From a virus: a stretch of 23,885 nt of DNA. The notes beneath the pieces were generated by a model. The model was given only the letters and a program-made list of their open reading frames with translations, was not told the DNA's origin and did not search any database. How positions within the stretch are numbered: the stretch's first letter is position 1; each line of letters starts with the position of its first letter. Below are positions 1 through 7,757 of this stretch, piece after piece. The DNA lies in the IMG/VR virus record IMGVR_UViG_3300030389_000329, positions 1 through 23,885 of that record; one strand, given 5' to 3'. The position numbers and the translations under genes were made by a program.

Positions 1-16
1 GATGGGAAGTAGATAA
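1..16 (+). CDS. 3' tail of an upstream virion gene (partial)
   Basis: Only the last codons are in the window, so no function can be given. A frame starting at base 2 ends in TAA at 14-16, and this stop shares its last base with the ATG of the next gene (TAATG). The same stop/start fusion is seen at three other junctions downstream on this strand, which is why this frame is preferred over the alternative that stops at TAG, bases 10-12. Confidence 0.4.
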
Positions 17-1923
17 TGGCAATGTTTACAGGATTTAAACCAAGTGGTATGCAGAAGATAGCCAATAGACTTGGTTATAAAGGTGATATGGTAAACTTTG
101 ATAATTACCTAGAGCAAAACCCTGACAAGAAAAGACAGATGGTTGTCTTTGAAGATGCTGCAAGAAGAATGGCAGAGGGGGGTGTTGCAACTAATAGACA
201 ACAAGCCTACGTTCCAACAATGGGAGAGGGGCAAGGTCAGATACCTGTATTTGGCACAGAGGGTGATCCTAAAGGTATACAAGATGCTACTGCAATAAGA
301 GCACAGACAGGTGCTTTACCTGTAGGTGCAGTCACACAACCTGAATTAACACCCTTTGAACAGTCACAGTTAATTGATCCTAGAACAGGTATGGGTCAGG
401 CTAATGTAATTAGTCAGACTGCTCAAGCAGGTTTACAACAAACAGAAACAACACCAACAGGAACTGCAGCACAAGTCACACCTGTAGTTGCTCAAGAGGC
501 AGTGCAAAATGCAGTATCTAGTAATCAAGCTGCTCAAACAGATTTAAGTGATAATGCTCAAATACTCGCAGCACAAGCAACTGCAAGTAGTGTGGCTAAC
601 TTAGATGCTGCTCAAGGTAATGCAATACTTATGTCAGGTCCTGCTCAACGAGCCATTCGTGAAGGAGAGTTAGTTGATTCAGTTACTAATGCAGAAGTAG
701 CAAAAACATTTACAGAACAAATTGATGCTGCCACTGCTACTGCAAGTGATCAGGCAACTGTAGCAGGACAAATAGCAAGTCTAACTGCTAACTTTGATGC
801 AACTAATCCACCTGCATGGGCATCAGGTGCAATCAGAGGTGTCAATGCAGTTATGCAACAAAGAGGTCTCGGTGCTTCTAGTATTGCAGGACAGGCACTT
901 GTACAGGCTGCTATGGAGTCTGCACTACCTATAGCACAGGCAGATGCAAACACTGTAAGAACATTTGAATTACAAAACTTATCTAATAGACAACAACGTG
1001 CTATGTTAGCTGCTCAACAAAGAGCATCATTCATAGGTCAAGAGTTTGATCAGGCATTTCAAGCTAGAGTTCAGAATGCTGCCAAGATAAGTGACATAGC
1101 TAATAGAAACTTTACTGCAGAACAACAGATACAACTAGAAAATAGTAGAGTAGCTAATACATTAAATCTACAAAACTTGTCAAACAGACAAGCTCTTGTA
1201 CTAGCAGAGGCATCTGCACTTTCAGGTCTAGACACTAGTAACTTAACAAACAGACAACAGGCTGCCGTAGAAAATGCAAAAGCATTCCTACAAGTAGATA
1301 TGGCAAACCTATCTAATGAACAACAGTCAGGTATGTTTAATATGCAACAACTAACACAAAGTATATTAACAGATCAGGCTGCCCTAAATGCTGCCCAACA
1401 GTTTAATGCAACCTCACAAAATCAAGTAGATCAGTTCTTCGCTAACTTGAGGAGTCAAGTAGAACAGTTTAATGCTACACAATCAAACGCACAAGATCAG
1501 TTCAATGCAGGTGAAATGAATACACTTGCAAGATTTAATGCAGAAGTGATGAATGCAAGAGATCAGTTTAATGCACAAAATCAAATAGCTATAGCACAGA
1601 ACAATGCAGTATGGAGAAGAGAGTTAGCCACTGCAGATACTGCTGCTATCAATCGTGCTAACGAACTAAATGCAAAAGCAGTTCTTGACATATCCAATGA
1701 AGCATATGATGACCTATGGGCATTCTATGCAGATACTATGGAGTGGGCATGGAAGAGTGCAGAGAACGAGCAAGACAGAATCAATGCATTAGGTGTGGCT
1801 AACATTAGTAAAGAAGCACAACAATATACTGCAGAGCAAACCAAGAAAGCTGCAGGATCAAGTGCTATCGGTAGTATGCTAGGCACATTAGGTGCTGCAA
1901 TTATTAGAGGACCTTTTGGATAA
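16..1923 (+). CDS. 635-aa repeat-rich coiled-coil virion protein
   Basis: No enzyme motif is visible. Residues 1-60 form a small non-repetitive head, which begins with FTGFKPSGMQ and contains a NFxxYLxxNPDKxxQM stretch. Residues 61-125 are Gly/Pro-rich. From about 130 to 610 the protein is almost purely helical in composition (Ala, Gln, Asn, Thr; very few Pro). Within it NLSN(R/E)QQ-like units recur every 22 residues (321, 387, 409, 431, with degenerate copies at 343 and 365), then FNA units recur every 11 residues. The last 25 residues are small and hydrophobic (GSMLGTLGAAII), resembling the tails of phage internal virion proteins. It is the first complete gene of the late cluster and is fused by TAATG to the next. 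I infer a structural or DNA-ejection protein, T7 gp14/gp15-like in position only; a tail-fibre or needle role is also possible. Confidence 0.7.
   Translation: MAMFTGFKPSGMQKIANRLGYKGDMVNFDNYLEQNPDKKRQMVVFEDAARRMAEGGVATNRQQAYVPTMGEGQGQIPVFGTEGDPKGIQDATAIRAQTGALPVGAVTQPELTPFEQSQLIDPRTGMGQANVISQTAQAGLQQTETTPTGTAAQVTPVVAQEAVQNAVSSNQAAQTDLSDNAQILAAQATASSVANLDAAQGNAILMSGPAQRAIREGELVDSVTNAEVAKTFTEQIDAATATASDQATVAGQIASLTANFDATNPPAWASGAIRGVNAVMQQRGLGASSIAGQALVQAAMESALPIAQADANTVRTFELQNLSNRQQRAMLAAQQRASFIGQEFDQAFQARVQNAAKISDIANRNFTAEQQIQLENSRVANTLNLQNLSNRQALVLAEASALSGLDTSNLTNRQQAAVENAKAFLQVDMANLSNEQQSGMFNMQQLTQSILTDQAALNAAQQFNATSQNQVDQFFANLRSQVEQFNATQSNAQDQFNAGEMNTLARFNAEVMNARDQFNAQNQIAIAQNNAVWRRELATADTAAINRANELNAKAVLDISNEAYDDLWAFYADTMEWAWKSAENEQDRINALGVANISKEAQQYTAEQTKKAAGSSAIGSMLGTLGAAIIRGPFG
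976..1575 (+). repeat. Coding repeat: 22-residue then 11-residue (hendecad) units
   Basis: Inside the 635-aa gene, NLSN(R/E)QQ-like units start exactly at residues 321, 387, 409 and 431; these spacings are 66, 22 and 22. The in-between positions 343 (EFDQAFQ) and 365 (NFTAEQQ) hold degenerate copies, so the true period is 22 residues. A second set, FNA, falls at residues 463, 485, 496, 507 and 518, with a degenerate FFA at 474, giving an 11-residue period. An 11-residue period is the hallmark of hendecad (11/3) coiled coils, which wind more straight or right-handed than heptads. The copies differ in codon use, so this is an old, protein-level repeat and not a recent DNA duplication. Confidence 0.85.
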
Positions 1924-2159
1924 TGATTACAAACCCTTCAGGAAATATTTACAATAAGTTTCTTAATTACAAAAGAATAACTAGAGATTTACAAAATCAA
2001 GCAGAAGTGCCTACGACTAAAGGATTACTATCTAGAAATATGTCTATGAAGAAAAACATGAGTATGCCTAAACAAGATGATCCATTTAATGAAGCTATGG
2101 ATTTTTTTGAGGCTATACAAAATGAAAGATTAAATGGTAAAGAAGAAATAGAAACATGA
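1923..2159 (+). CDS. 78-aa hypothetical protein in virion cluster
   Basis: Not recognised. It is a small, basic N-terminal half (NKFLNYKRITRDLQ) followed by a Met/Lys-rich linker and an acidic amphipathic end (FNEAMDFFEAIQNERL). An internal KGLLSRN (residues 33-39) resembles the G-[LI]-M-x-R tails of three neighbouring proteins. It starts in a TAATG fusion with the 635-aa gene and ends in an ATGA fusion with the next, so it is translated as part of the late block. Its place among structural genes suggests a small virion or assembly protein; this is inference from position only. Confidence 0.65.
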   Translation: MITNPSGNIYNKFLNYKRITRDLQNQAEVPTTKGLLSRNMSMKKNMSMPKQDDPFNEAMDFFEAIQNERLNGKEEIET

Positions 2160-2665
2160 GATATACAAATAGAACAGAACCTATATTAGAAGCACCCATT
2201 CCCGGAATGGCTATGACTCATGAAGTAGGTGCTAGACCTTGGCAAACACCCCCTCAATATCCAACAGTTAGTAAAGCTGCAGAATATTATGTGACAAGTA
2301 TGCAAGATGAATCCTTTGTAGAACAAGCTCTTAACTTAATGGAAACAGGTATGCCTATTACATTAATAGCTAACAATATACACTTGATGAGTGTCATGGA
2401 AGGTAAACATACTATTGATGTAGGAATGTTATTGATACCTGTAATTATGGAAATGCTTATGTTAATAGGGGACAAAGCAGGTGTAGAATATACCACAGGT
2501 ATGGAGAGAGATAAAGATATTGAAATAAGAGACTCTGCATCTGAAGCAGCATTCGCTAAGTTTCAAAAACAATTAGGTGAAGATAGCACTGAAGAAGTTG
2601 CAGAGGAACAAGAGGAAGACACAAAAGAAGAGCAACCTATGGGTTTGATGGCTAGGAGAGGTTAA
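2156..2665 (+). CDS. 169-aa hypothetical virion-cluster protein, acidic C-terminus
   Basis: Not recognised. The N-terminal 60 residues are polar. The middle (about 70-115) is strongly hydrophobic and Met-rich, with one segment around IPVIMEMLMLIGDKAG that could be a membrane or buried helix. The end is a Glu-rich tail (about 140-160) followed by the terminal PMGLMARRG. The start overlaps the preceding stop as ATGA and its own stop fuses to the next gene as TAATG. The Glu-rich tail recalls scaffolding or chaperone-like small phage proteins, but there is no specific match. The last residues share a G-L-M-x-R pattern with the 714-aa protein and a variant with the 1167-aa protein. Confidence 0.7.
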   Translation: MRYTNRTEPILEAPIPGMAMTHEVGARPWQTPPQYPTVSKAAEYYVTSMQDESFVEQALNLMETGMPITLIANNIHLMSVMEGKHTIDVGMLLIPVIMEMLMLIGDKAGVEYTTGMERDKDIEIRDSASEAAFAKFQKQLGEDSTEEVAEEQEEDTKEEQPMGLMARRG

Positions 2666-4236
2666 TGGCAGAAGACAATAACAAAGATGTATCATTTCTA
2701 ACTGATAAAAGTGTGGGTGGTCGTTTTAAAAGAGCACTTGCAGTTGCTTTACCTTCTATTGCTTTGGCAAAAGACAATCCATATTTGGTGAAATCTTTAT
2801 ATGATAAAGAAGAAGAGTTTGGTAAATTAGACAGACAAGATGCTAGAGAATTAATTAAAAGTGTAGCATCAAATGTAAGTTCTGTAATAACTAAAAATAA
2901 GGCTACAAGAAAAAATAGAATAGATAGTAACTTTGAAAGTTTAAATAAAATAAAAAGAATATTTAGCACTGATGGATTATCAAATGCAGAGATATCTTTT
3001 ATACATGATAGAGGTTTAACAAAAGCATTTACTAGTGCTAAAAAAGAGTATGGACTATCTAGTGTAAAACCTTTGGTTTCCTTAATACAAGAGCAAACAC
3101 CAACAGGAAGTGAAGATAGAAGTGCGTCTAAAGTTCCTAATATGACATTATCAGAGTTAGCAACTGCTATGGCTCCAGCAGCTAAAAAGTTAGACTTAGA
3201 AATGCTTAATATACGTTCACAACCTGCATCAGGACCTATCACATCTTTTGTATCAGGTGAGATGTTTAGTGATGAAAAAGGTGTAGATCTAACACCTACT
3301 ATAAGAAACATAGTAAAAACTGGAGATGTTGACTTAGCAGAAGATGATGCAAAGACAAAAGAAATACAATCTTACTTAGAAGGTAGAGATGATTTACTAA
3401 CTGATATAGGAAAACAAGCAGAGAGAATATCTCAAATGTCAGCAGCAGATAAAATACCTGAAAAGAAAATGAATAAAGAGATGGCAGATAGAGTTGGAGA
3501 ACTACTAGGTATAAGCACAGATATAGATTTAAATACAGGTAATATAAGATTTTTAACTGCAGATGAAAAGTTAAGAACTGCTCTATCTATTATATCTAAT
3601 GACTTAACAAAACAAGCTAGAGAATTAAAGATAACAGAAGCTAATAAATTACAAGATCCTAGACTTTTAACTAACTTAGAAGCTGTTGAAATGATATTTA
3701 ACAAAAACAAAGATATTATGTTTGATGATAAAGATATAGCTTTTGATGTTCCTAAAGAAGGTAGTTATCTAAGAAAAGAATTAGAAAAAAGAGGATTTAC
3801 ATTCCCTGATGGTAAATTAAAACTAAATACACCTAAAGTAGATAAACCTGATAATAAGAAAAAAGAAATACCCGGAGCACCAAAGGTAGGTGATACAGAT
3901 AAAACAATAAAAGATATGGATCAAAGTCAAGTTGTAAAACAAATAAAAAGAAATGGATTGGGAACAATAAATGGTAAAGATGCTTTTAAAGAGTTAGTGA
4001 AAAGAAATCGTCAAAAATATATAGACAAAATTAATAACTTTATAAAAGAAAATACAACTCAATCTTTAGGAGCAGCAGATATTTTTAAAAGAAATTATTC
4101 TGTAAGAGGATTTGTAGAATCAGTAATAGAAAATTTAATTAAAAATGAAGGTATGCGAATAAACAAAAGTCAAAAAGATAGATTAATAGAATTTATAATA
4201 GAAGACCCTGCTTTTAAGAATCCTTATAAAGAATAG
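2665..4236 (+). CDS. 523-aa Lys/Asp-rich virion-cluster protein
   Basis: Not recognised. It is highly charged, mostly helical in composition, has no predicted membrane segment beyond a short hydrophobic patch near residues 25-33 (ALAVALPSIALAK), and no cysteine-rich or catalytic motif. Residues about 385-415 form a Lys/Pro/Asp-rich linker. After it comes a compact C-terminal region of about 100 residues rich in Lys, Asn and Ile. A good ribosome site (AGGAG, 2653-2657 region) precedes the ATG, which also lies in a TAATG fusion with the 169-aa gene. It sits directly upstream of the 1167-aa giant protein after a 17-base gap. I infer a structural or ejection-machinery protein from position; a soluble internal protein is more likely than a tail fibre because there are no beta-rich repeats. 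Confidence 0.7.
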   Translation: MAEDNNKDVSFLTDKSVGGRFKRALAVALPSIALAKDNPYLVKSLYDKEEEFGKLDRQDARELIKSVASNVSSVITKNKATRKNRIDSNFESLNKIKRIFSTDGLSNAEISFIHDRGLTKAFTSAKKEYGLSSVKPLVSLIQEQTPTGSEDRSASKVPNMTLSELATAMAPAAKKLDLEMLNIRSQPASGPITSFVSGEMFSDEKGVDLTPTIRNIVKTGDVDLAEDDAKTKEIQSYLEGRDDLLTDIGKQAERISQMSAADKIPEKKMNKEMADRVGELLGISTDIDLNTGNIRFLTADEKLRTALSIISNDLTKQARELKITEANKLQDPRLLTNLEAVEMIFNKNKDIMFDDKDIAFDVPKEGSYLRKELEKRGFTFPDGKLKLNTPKVDKPDNKKKEIPGAPKVGDTDKTIKDMDQSQVVKQIKRNGLGTINGKDAFKELVKRNRQKYIDKINNFIKENTTQSLGAADIFKRNYSVRGFVESVIENLIKNEGMRINKSQKDRLIEFIIEDPAFKNPYKE

Positions 4237-4253
4237 TTAGGATATAAAATGTC

Positions 4254-7200
4254 ATGCAATATTTTAAAGAATATAATAACTTTAGTCCTGAAGATCAGAA
4301 CAAACAAACTCTTACCCAAAATCAAGATTTCATAAACGATGCCTACTACTTTTTAGTAGATAGAGAAGGCTATAAACAGTCCGACTTAAACACTCCTGAA
4401 AAAGTTTATGATCAATTCCTAGAACACTTTAGATATCAAAACGTAAACGAAGTAACTGCTATTCGTGATTTAGAGTATGCACAGAATGCTAGTATATCAG
4501 AGAAAGAAAACTTTGCTAGATTGATTGCTTTGTATGATAACATGGAAGGTGATAGTTTCAACGTTGAAACTGCAAAAGATTATGCAGGTGGTATATTCAC
4601 TGCTCCATCAACTTACCTAGGGATATTAACAGGTGGTGCAGGGAAACTTGCATCTGTAGGTGGTAATCAATTAACTAAACTAGGCATACGTAAATTATTA
4701 ACTAAAGAAATAGCCAAGAGTGCAGCTAAAGGTGCAGTTGTAGAAGGCTCTATTGGTGCAGTACAGGCAGGTGCTCAAGAAGGTACAAAGGTTGAAGTAG
4801 GTTTACAAGATGAGGTAGACACAAGTAAAGTTATAGGAACTGCATTAATATCTGCAGGTGGTGGTGCTATATTAAATGCAGGAGCAGGTGCTTATCAAAC
4901 TATGAAAGCCATAAAAGCAGATGAGTTTTTAACTGCATCTGAAGTAGCAACTAAAAAATTAGCAGATGATGCTAGTAAAAAATCTAAAGCATTTTTAAAA
5001 GGTGTTAGAGAAGGAGAAGATACACAGTTTCTAAATAAAATATTAGAAGAGCTAAGTCCTGAAACATATAAGATGACATCTGATGGACTCAAAAGAATAG
5101 CTAAAAAACAACCCATAGCAAAAAAACCTTTAGATGCAGAGAAAGTATCTGTTGGTAGAGATTTAGCAAAAGAAAAAGGACTAGATAAATTACCTATAGA
5201 ATTTTTTGAAAACTTATCTGCTGCAGTTTTAAAGGTAAAAAATAAAATTAAAATTGGAAAAGATCAAAGAGTTACGTCTGCTATAGCTGATGCCATAGGA
5301 GATGAAAAAATAAGTTTTAAAGAATTAAGTGATATACTAAGAGAACATAACTTATCCTATGATCAATTTTCACTAGTATATTTAGCAGATATATCTGATG
5401 CAGGTAGGACACTAGGATATCATGGTTTTTTAAAGAATCAATTAAATCCTAGCACATCACAAAAAACTGTTGCTAAATTATTAACTGACATTCAAGATTT
5501 AGAGAGAAGAGGTTTAACAAGAATAGATAAAACTAAAGCTCTTGAGGTTCTAAAGAATAAAAAAGATAAAGGGGTATTAAGAGATTTAGATAGATTAAGA
5601 CTAGCACTTATGACATCACAACCTGCTACAACCATGCGTAACAATGCGAATGCTTTATTTAGAGTTGTAGTTGATGCAGGTACACGTACATTTTATAATG
5701 TACTAAAAGGTAGAATAAGCAATCCATTTGATGGGACTTTTGATATAGCAAAATATATGTTAAATCCTTATGAAGCACAAGCAGTTAGAAATATATTTCA
5801 AAATACTATGCCTGATTCTGCAACTGTTTTATTTAGAGAAGCAGCCGATTTAACATCTCAAACAGGTGGTGGTGCATTAGCTAAGATAGGAACTAAGGCA
5901 AACTTTTTAAATACAATGTCTGATAACTTTTTCAAACAAGCAGTGTTTACTGCTTCATTAAGAAGAAGATTAGCAGATGATGGACAAGACTTAGTTAATA
6001 TAATAAAAAATGGTAAGTTTAATACTATTAACAAAGATATAATAGAAGGTTCAATGCAAGATGCATTAGAGTTTGTATATCAAAAGTCGTTTAAAGGTGA
6101 TGGGTGGTTTAGCAAAGTTGCGAAAGGAACTATTGATGCACATAGAAATGTACCATTTGTAATATCTTCTTTTATACCTTTCCCTAGATTCATTGCAAAT
6201 CAGATGAAGTTTTTATATGAGCATACACCTTTACTAGGTCTTATGAATTTAGAGGGATTAGGAACTAAACAAGGATACATTCAATCTCTTAAAAATATAT
6301 CTAAAGATGAGTATCGACAAAAGTTTGCAAAACAACTTACAGGTCTAATGATGTTTTCTGTAGCCTATAATTGGAGAAAAGAAAACATGGATGATGATGG
6401 TAAACTAGGTACATATTGGTATGAGTTTAAAGATGATACAGGTAAGGTGGTAGATGGTAGACCTACATACGGACCTTTTGCACCTTACCTTTTAGCAGCA
6501 GACATAGCTTTAAGATATCAGTTAAGTGATGAAAGAGGCAAAAAAGTAAAATTAAATGAGACAAATTTTTACTCTCCTGTCACAGGTTTGTGGGAAGATT
6601 TATATGATAGGTGGGGTGCAGATGGCAAACGAATGACAGAGGTGATGAATAGTCCTAGACAGTATATGCAAGATGCCTTACAATCTTTATTTGGTTCATC
6701 TTTTAGAACAGGTTATGGATATTGGGTAATTGATAAATTATTTGATGATGTCGCTGCAGGTGGTGAGGGAGTTATTGACAAAGCAGCAGCAGAATTTGGA
6801 GCTAATTTAATTAACACATATACAATGCCAATGGCAGTTCTCAAAGATGTGTACAGTCAGTTTGATAAGTTTGCTAGATACATACCTGAAACAAGACAAG
6901 GTGACCCTAAAGGAGACATAAGTTTTTATAAAATATTATTTGATAGAGGAACTCGTGCTTTTCCTGATATTGGTGCTAACACTATTGTGGGTAGATATTA
7001 TAATGCTAGAAGAGGTGCTAAAGATATAGCAGAAAAAATAGGATTTGATACTGTATCATATGACACCCCATACAGAAATCCATTGAGAACAGGAGATCAA
7101 ATAGCTTTTAATCCACTAGAAAAACAAATGTTTGGACTAGGTAAAATGCCACGTAAAAATGTATTAGAAAGAGAAATGGCAGATTTAAATTTACAATACT

Positions 7201-7757
7201 ATGATTTTTATAGAAAGAGTCCTAATGCTTTCATAGACAGAAAACTTAGAGAGGTATTGAGTGGTGAAGAGTCTGTTAAAAATTTAAATGAGGTGTTAGA
7301 ACAAGTTATATTAAGAGATGAATTATATTTAAATTTAAAATCAAAAGCACAAAAAAGAAATTATTTAGTCACTGCACTTAGGGAAAGGGTTATGCCTAAA
7401 GCTAGGGATAAAGCATTGAAACTAGTAGAGTTAGAACGAGAAAGATTAAGCTCAAGTGAAGAGGATTCACTACCTTATAGTTTAGTTCAGTTAAATGAAT
7501 ATAGAAGTATACCATCTCCTGAAAAAGATTCAATAAATGCAGAGTTTAGAAATGGTTTACGAGATGGTTTGTTTGAGATAGAAGGATTTGAAAACCTAAC
7601 AGAAAAAGAAATAGAAGAATTAAATATAGAAAATTCTAGAGATTTAACTATAATACTTAAAGGAGTAAGAACTTCTGAAAATGTTTTACGATGGGCAATA
7701 AGTAGAAAAGGTGTTGCCAAAGGTAGAATGAAAAGAGGAATAATGGGTAGAAAATAA
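4254..7757 (+). CDS. 1167-aa putative internal virion / DNA-ejection protein
   Basis: The largest gene here. Residues 1-110 are charged. About 113-220 is Gly/Ala-rich and hydrophobic (GGIFTAPSTYLGILTGGAG, then ISAGGGAILNAGAGA), the composition seen in phage proteins that insert in membranes during DNA entry. The rest is a long helical body with landmarks at about 452 (MTSQPATTMRN) and 642 (PFPRFIANQMKFLYEH), both of which look like the large helical virion polyproteins common in marine phages. The C-terminus is RGIMGRK, part of a tail shared with neighbours. An in-frame TAA at 4245-4247 means the start cannot lie upstream of ATG 4254; the ribosome site is weak (AGGA, 11 bases upstream). I infer a T7 gp15/gp16-type ejection role from size, position and composition. 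No transglycosylase motif is visible, so this is not proven. Confidence 0.7.
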   Translation: MQYFKEYNNFSPEDQNKQTLTQNQDFINDAYYFLVDREGYKQSDLNTPEKVYDQFLEHFRYQNVNEVTAIRDLEYAQNASISEKENFARLIALYDNMEGDSFNVETAKDYAGGIFTAPSTYLGILTGGAGKLASVGGNQLTKLGIRKLLTKEIAKSAAKGAVVEGSIGAVQAGAQEGTKVEVGLQDEVDTSKVIGTALISAGGGAILNAGAGAYQTMKAIKADEFLTASEVATKKLADDASKKSKAFLKGVREGEDTQFLNKILEELSPETYKMTSDGLKRIAKKQPIAKKPLDAEKVSVGRDLAKEKGLDKLPIEFFENLSAAVLKVKNKIKIGKDQRVTSAIADAIGDEKISFKELSDILREHNLSYDQFSLVYLADISDAGRTLGYHGFLKNQLNPSTSQKTVAKLLTDIQDLERRGLTRIDKTKALEVLKNKKDKGVLRDLDRLRLALMTSQPATTMRNNANALFRVVVDAGTRTFYNVLKGRISNPFDGTFDIAKYMLNPYEAQAVRNIFQNTMPDSATVLFREAADLTSQTGGGALAKIGTKANFLNTMSDNFFKQAVFTASLRRRLADDGQDLVNIIKNGKFNTINKDIIEGSMQDALEFVYQKSFKGDGWFSKVAKGTIDAHRNVPFVISSFIPFPRFIANQMKFLYEHTPLLGLMNLEGLGTKQGYIQSLKNISKDEYRQKFAKQLTGLMMFSVAYNWRKENMDDDGKLGTYWYEFKDDTGKVVDGRPTYGPFAPYLLAADIALRYQLSDERGKKVKLNETNFYSPVTGLWEDLYDRWGADGKRMTEVMNSPRQYMQDALQSLFGSSFRTGYGYWVIDKLFDDVAAGGEGVIDKAAAEFGANLINTYTMPMAVLKDVYSQFDKFARYIPETRQGDPKGDISFYKILFDRGTRAFPDIGANTIVGRYYNARRGAKDIAEKIGFDTVSYDTPYRNPLRTGDQIAFNPLEKQMFGLGKMPRKNVLEREMADLNLQYYDFYRKSPNAFIDRKLREVLSGEESVKNLNEVLEQVILRDELYLNLKSKAQKRNYLVTALRERVMPKARDKALKLVELERERLSSSEEDSLPYSLVQLNEYRSIPSPEKDSINAEFRNGLRDGLFEIEGFENLTEKEIEELNIENSRDLTIILKGVRTSENVLRWAISRKGVAKGRMKRGIMGRK

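Noticed and set aside
2652-3311. 219-codon open frame on the - strand antisense to the 523-aa gene
   Set aside because: Ser/Leu-rich product typical of the complement of a Lys/Asp/Ala-rich gene, no ribosome site, and the + strand frame is tightly packed with its neighbours.
4249-4335. 28-codon frame with ATG 4249 and AGGA six bases upstream, overlapping the start of the 1167-aa gene
   Set aside because: The ribosome site is better spaced for this ATG than for ATG 4254, so a leader peptide is conceivable, but the product is short and shows no coding character; an upstream start for the 1167-aa gene is excluded by the in-frame TAA at 4245-4247.
4254-7757. Lysozyme or transglycosylase domain in the giant protein, as in T7 gp16
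   Set aside because: No E-S-x-F-N-like catalytic block was found in its N-terminal region.
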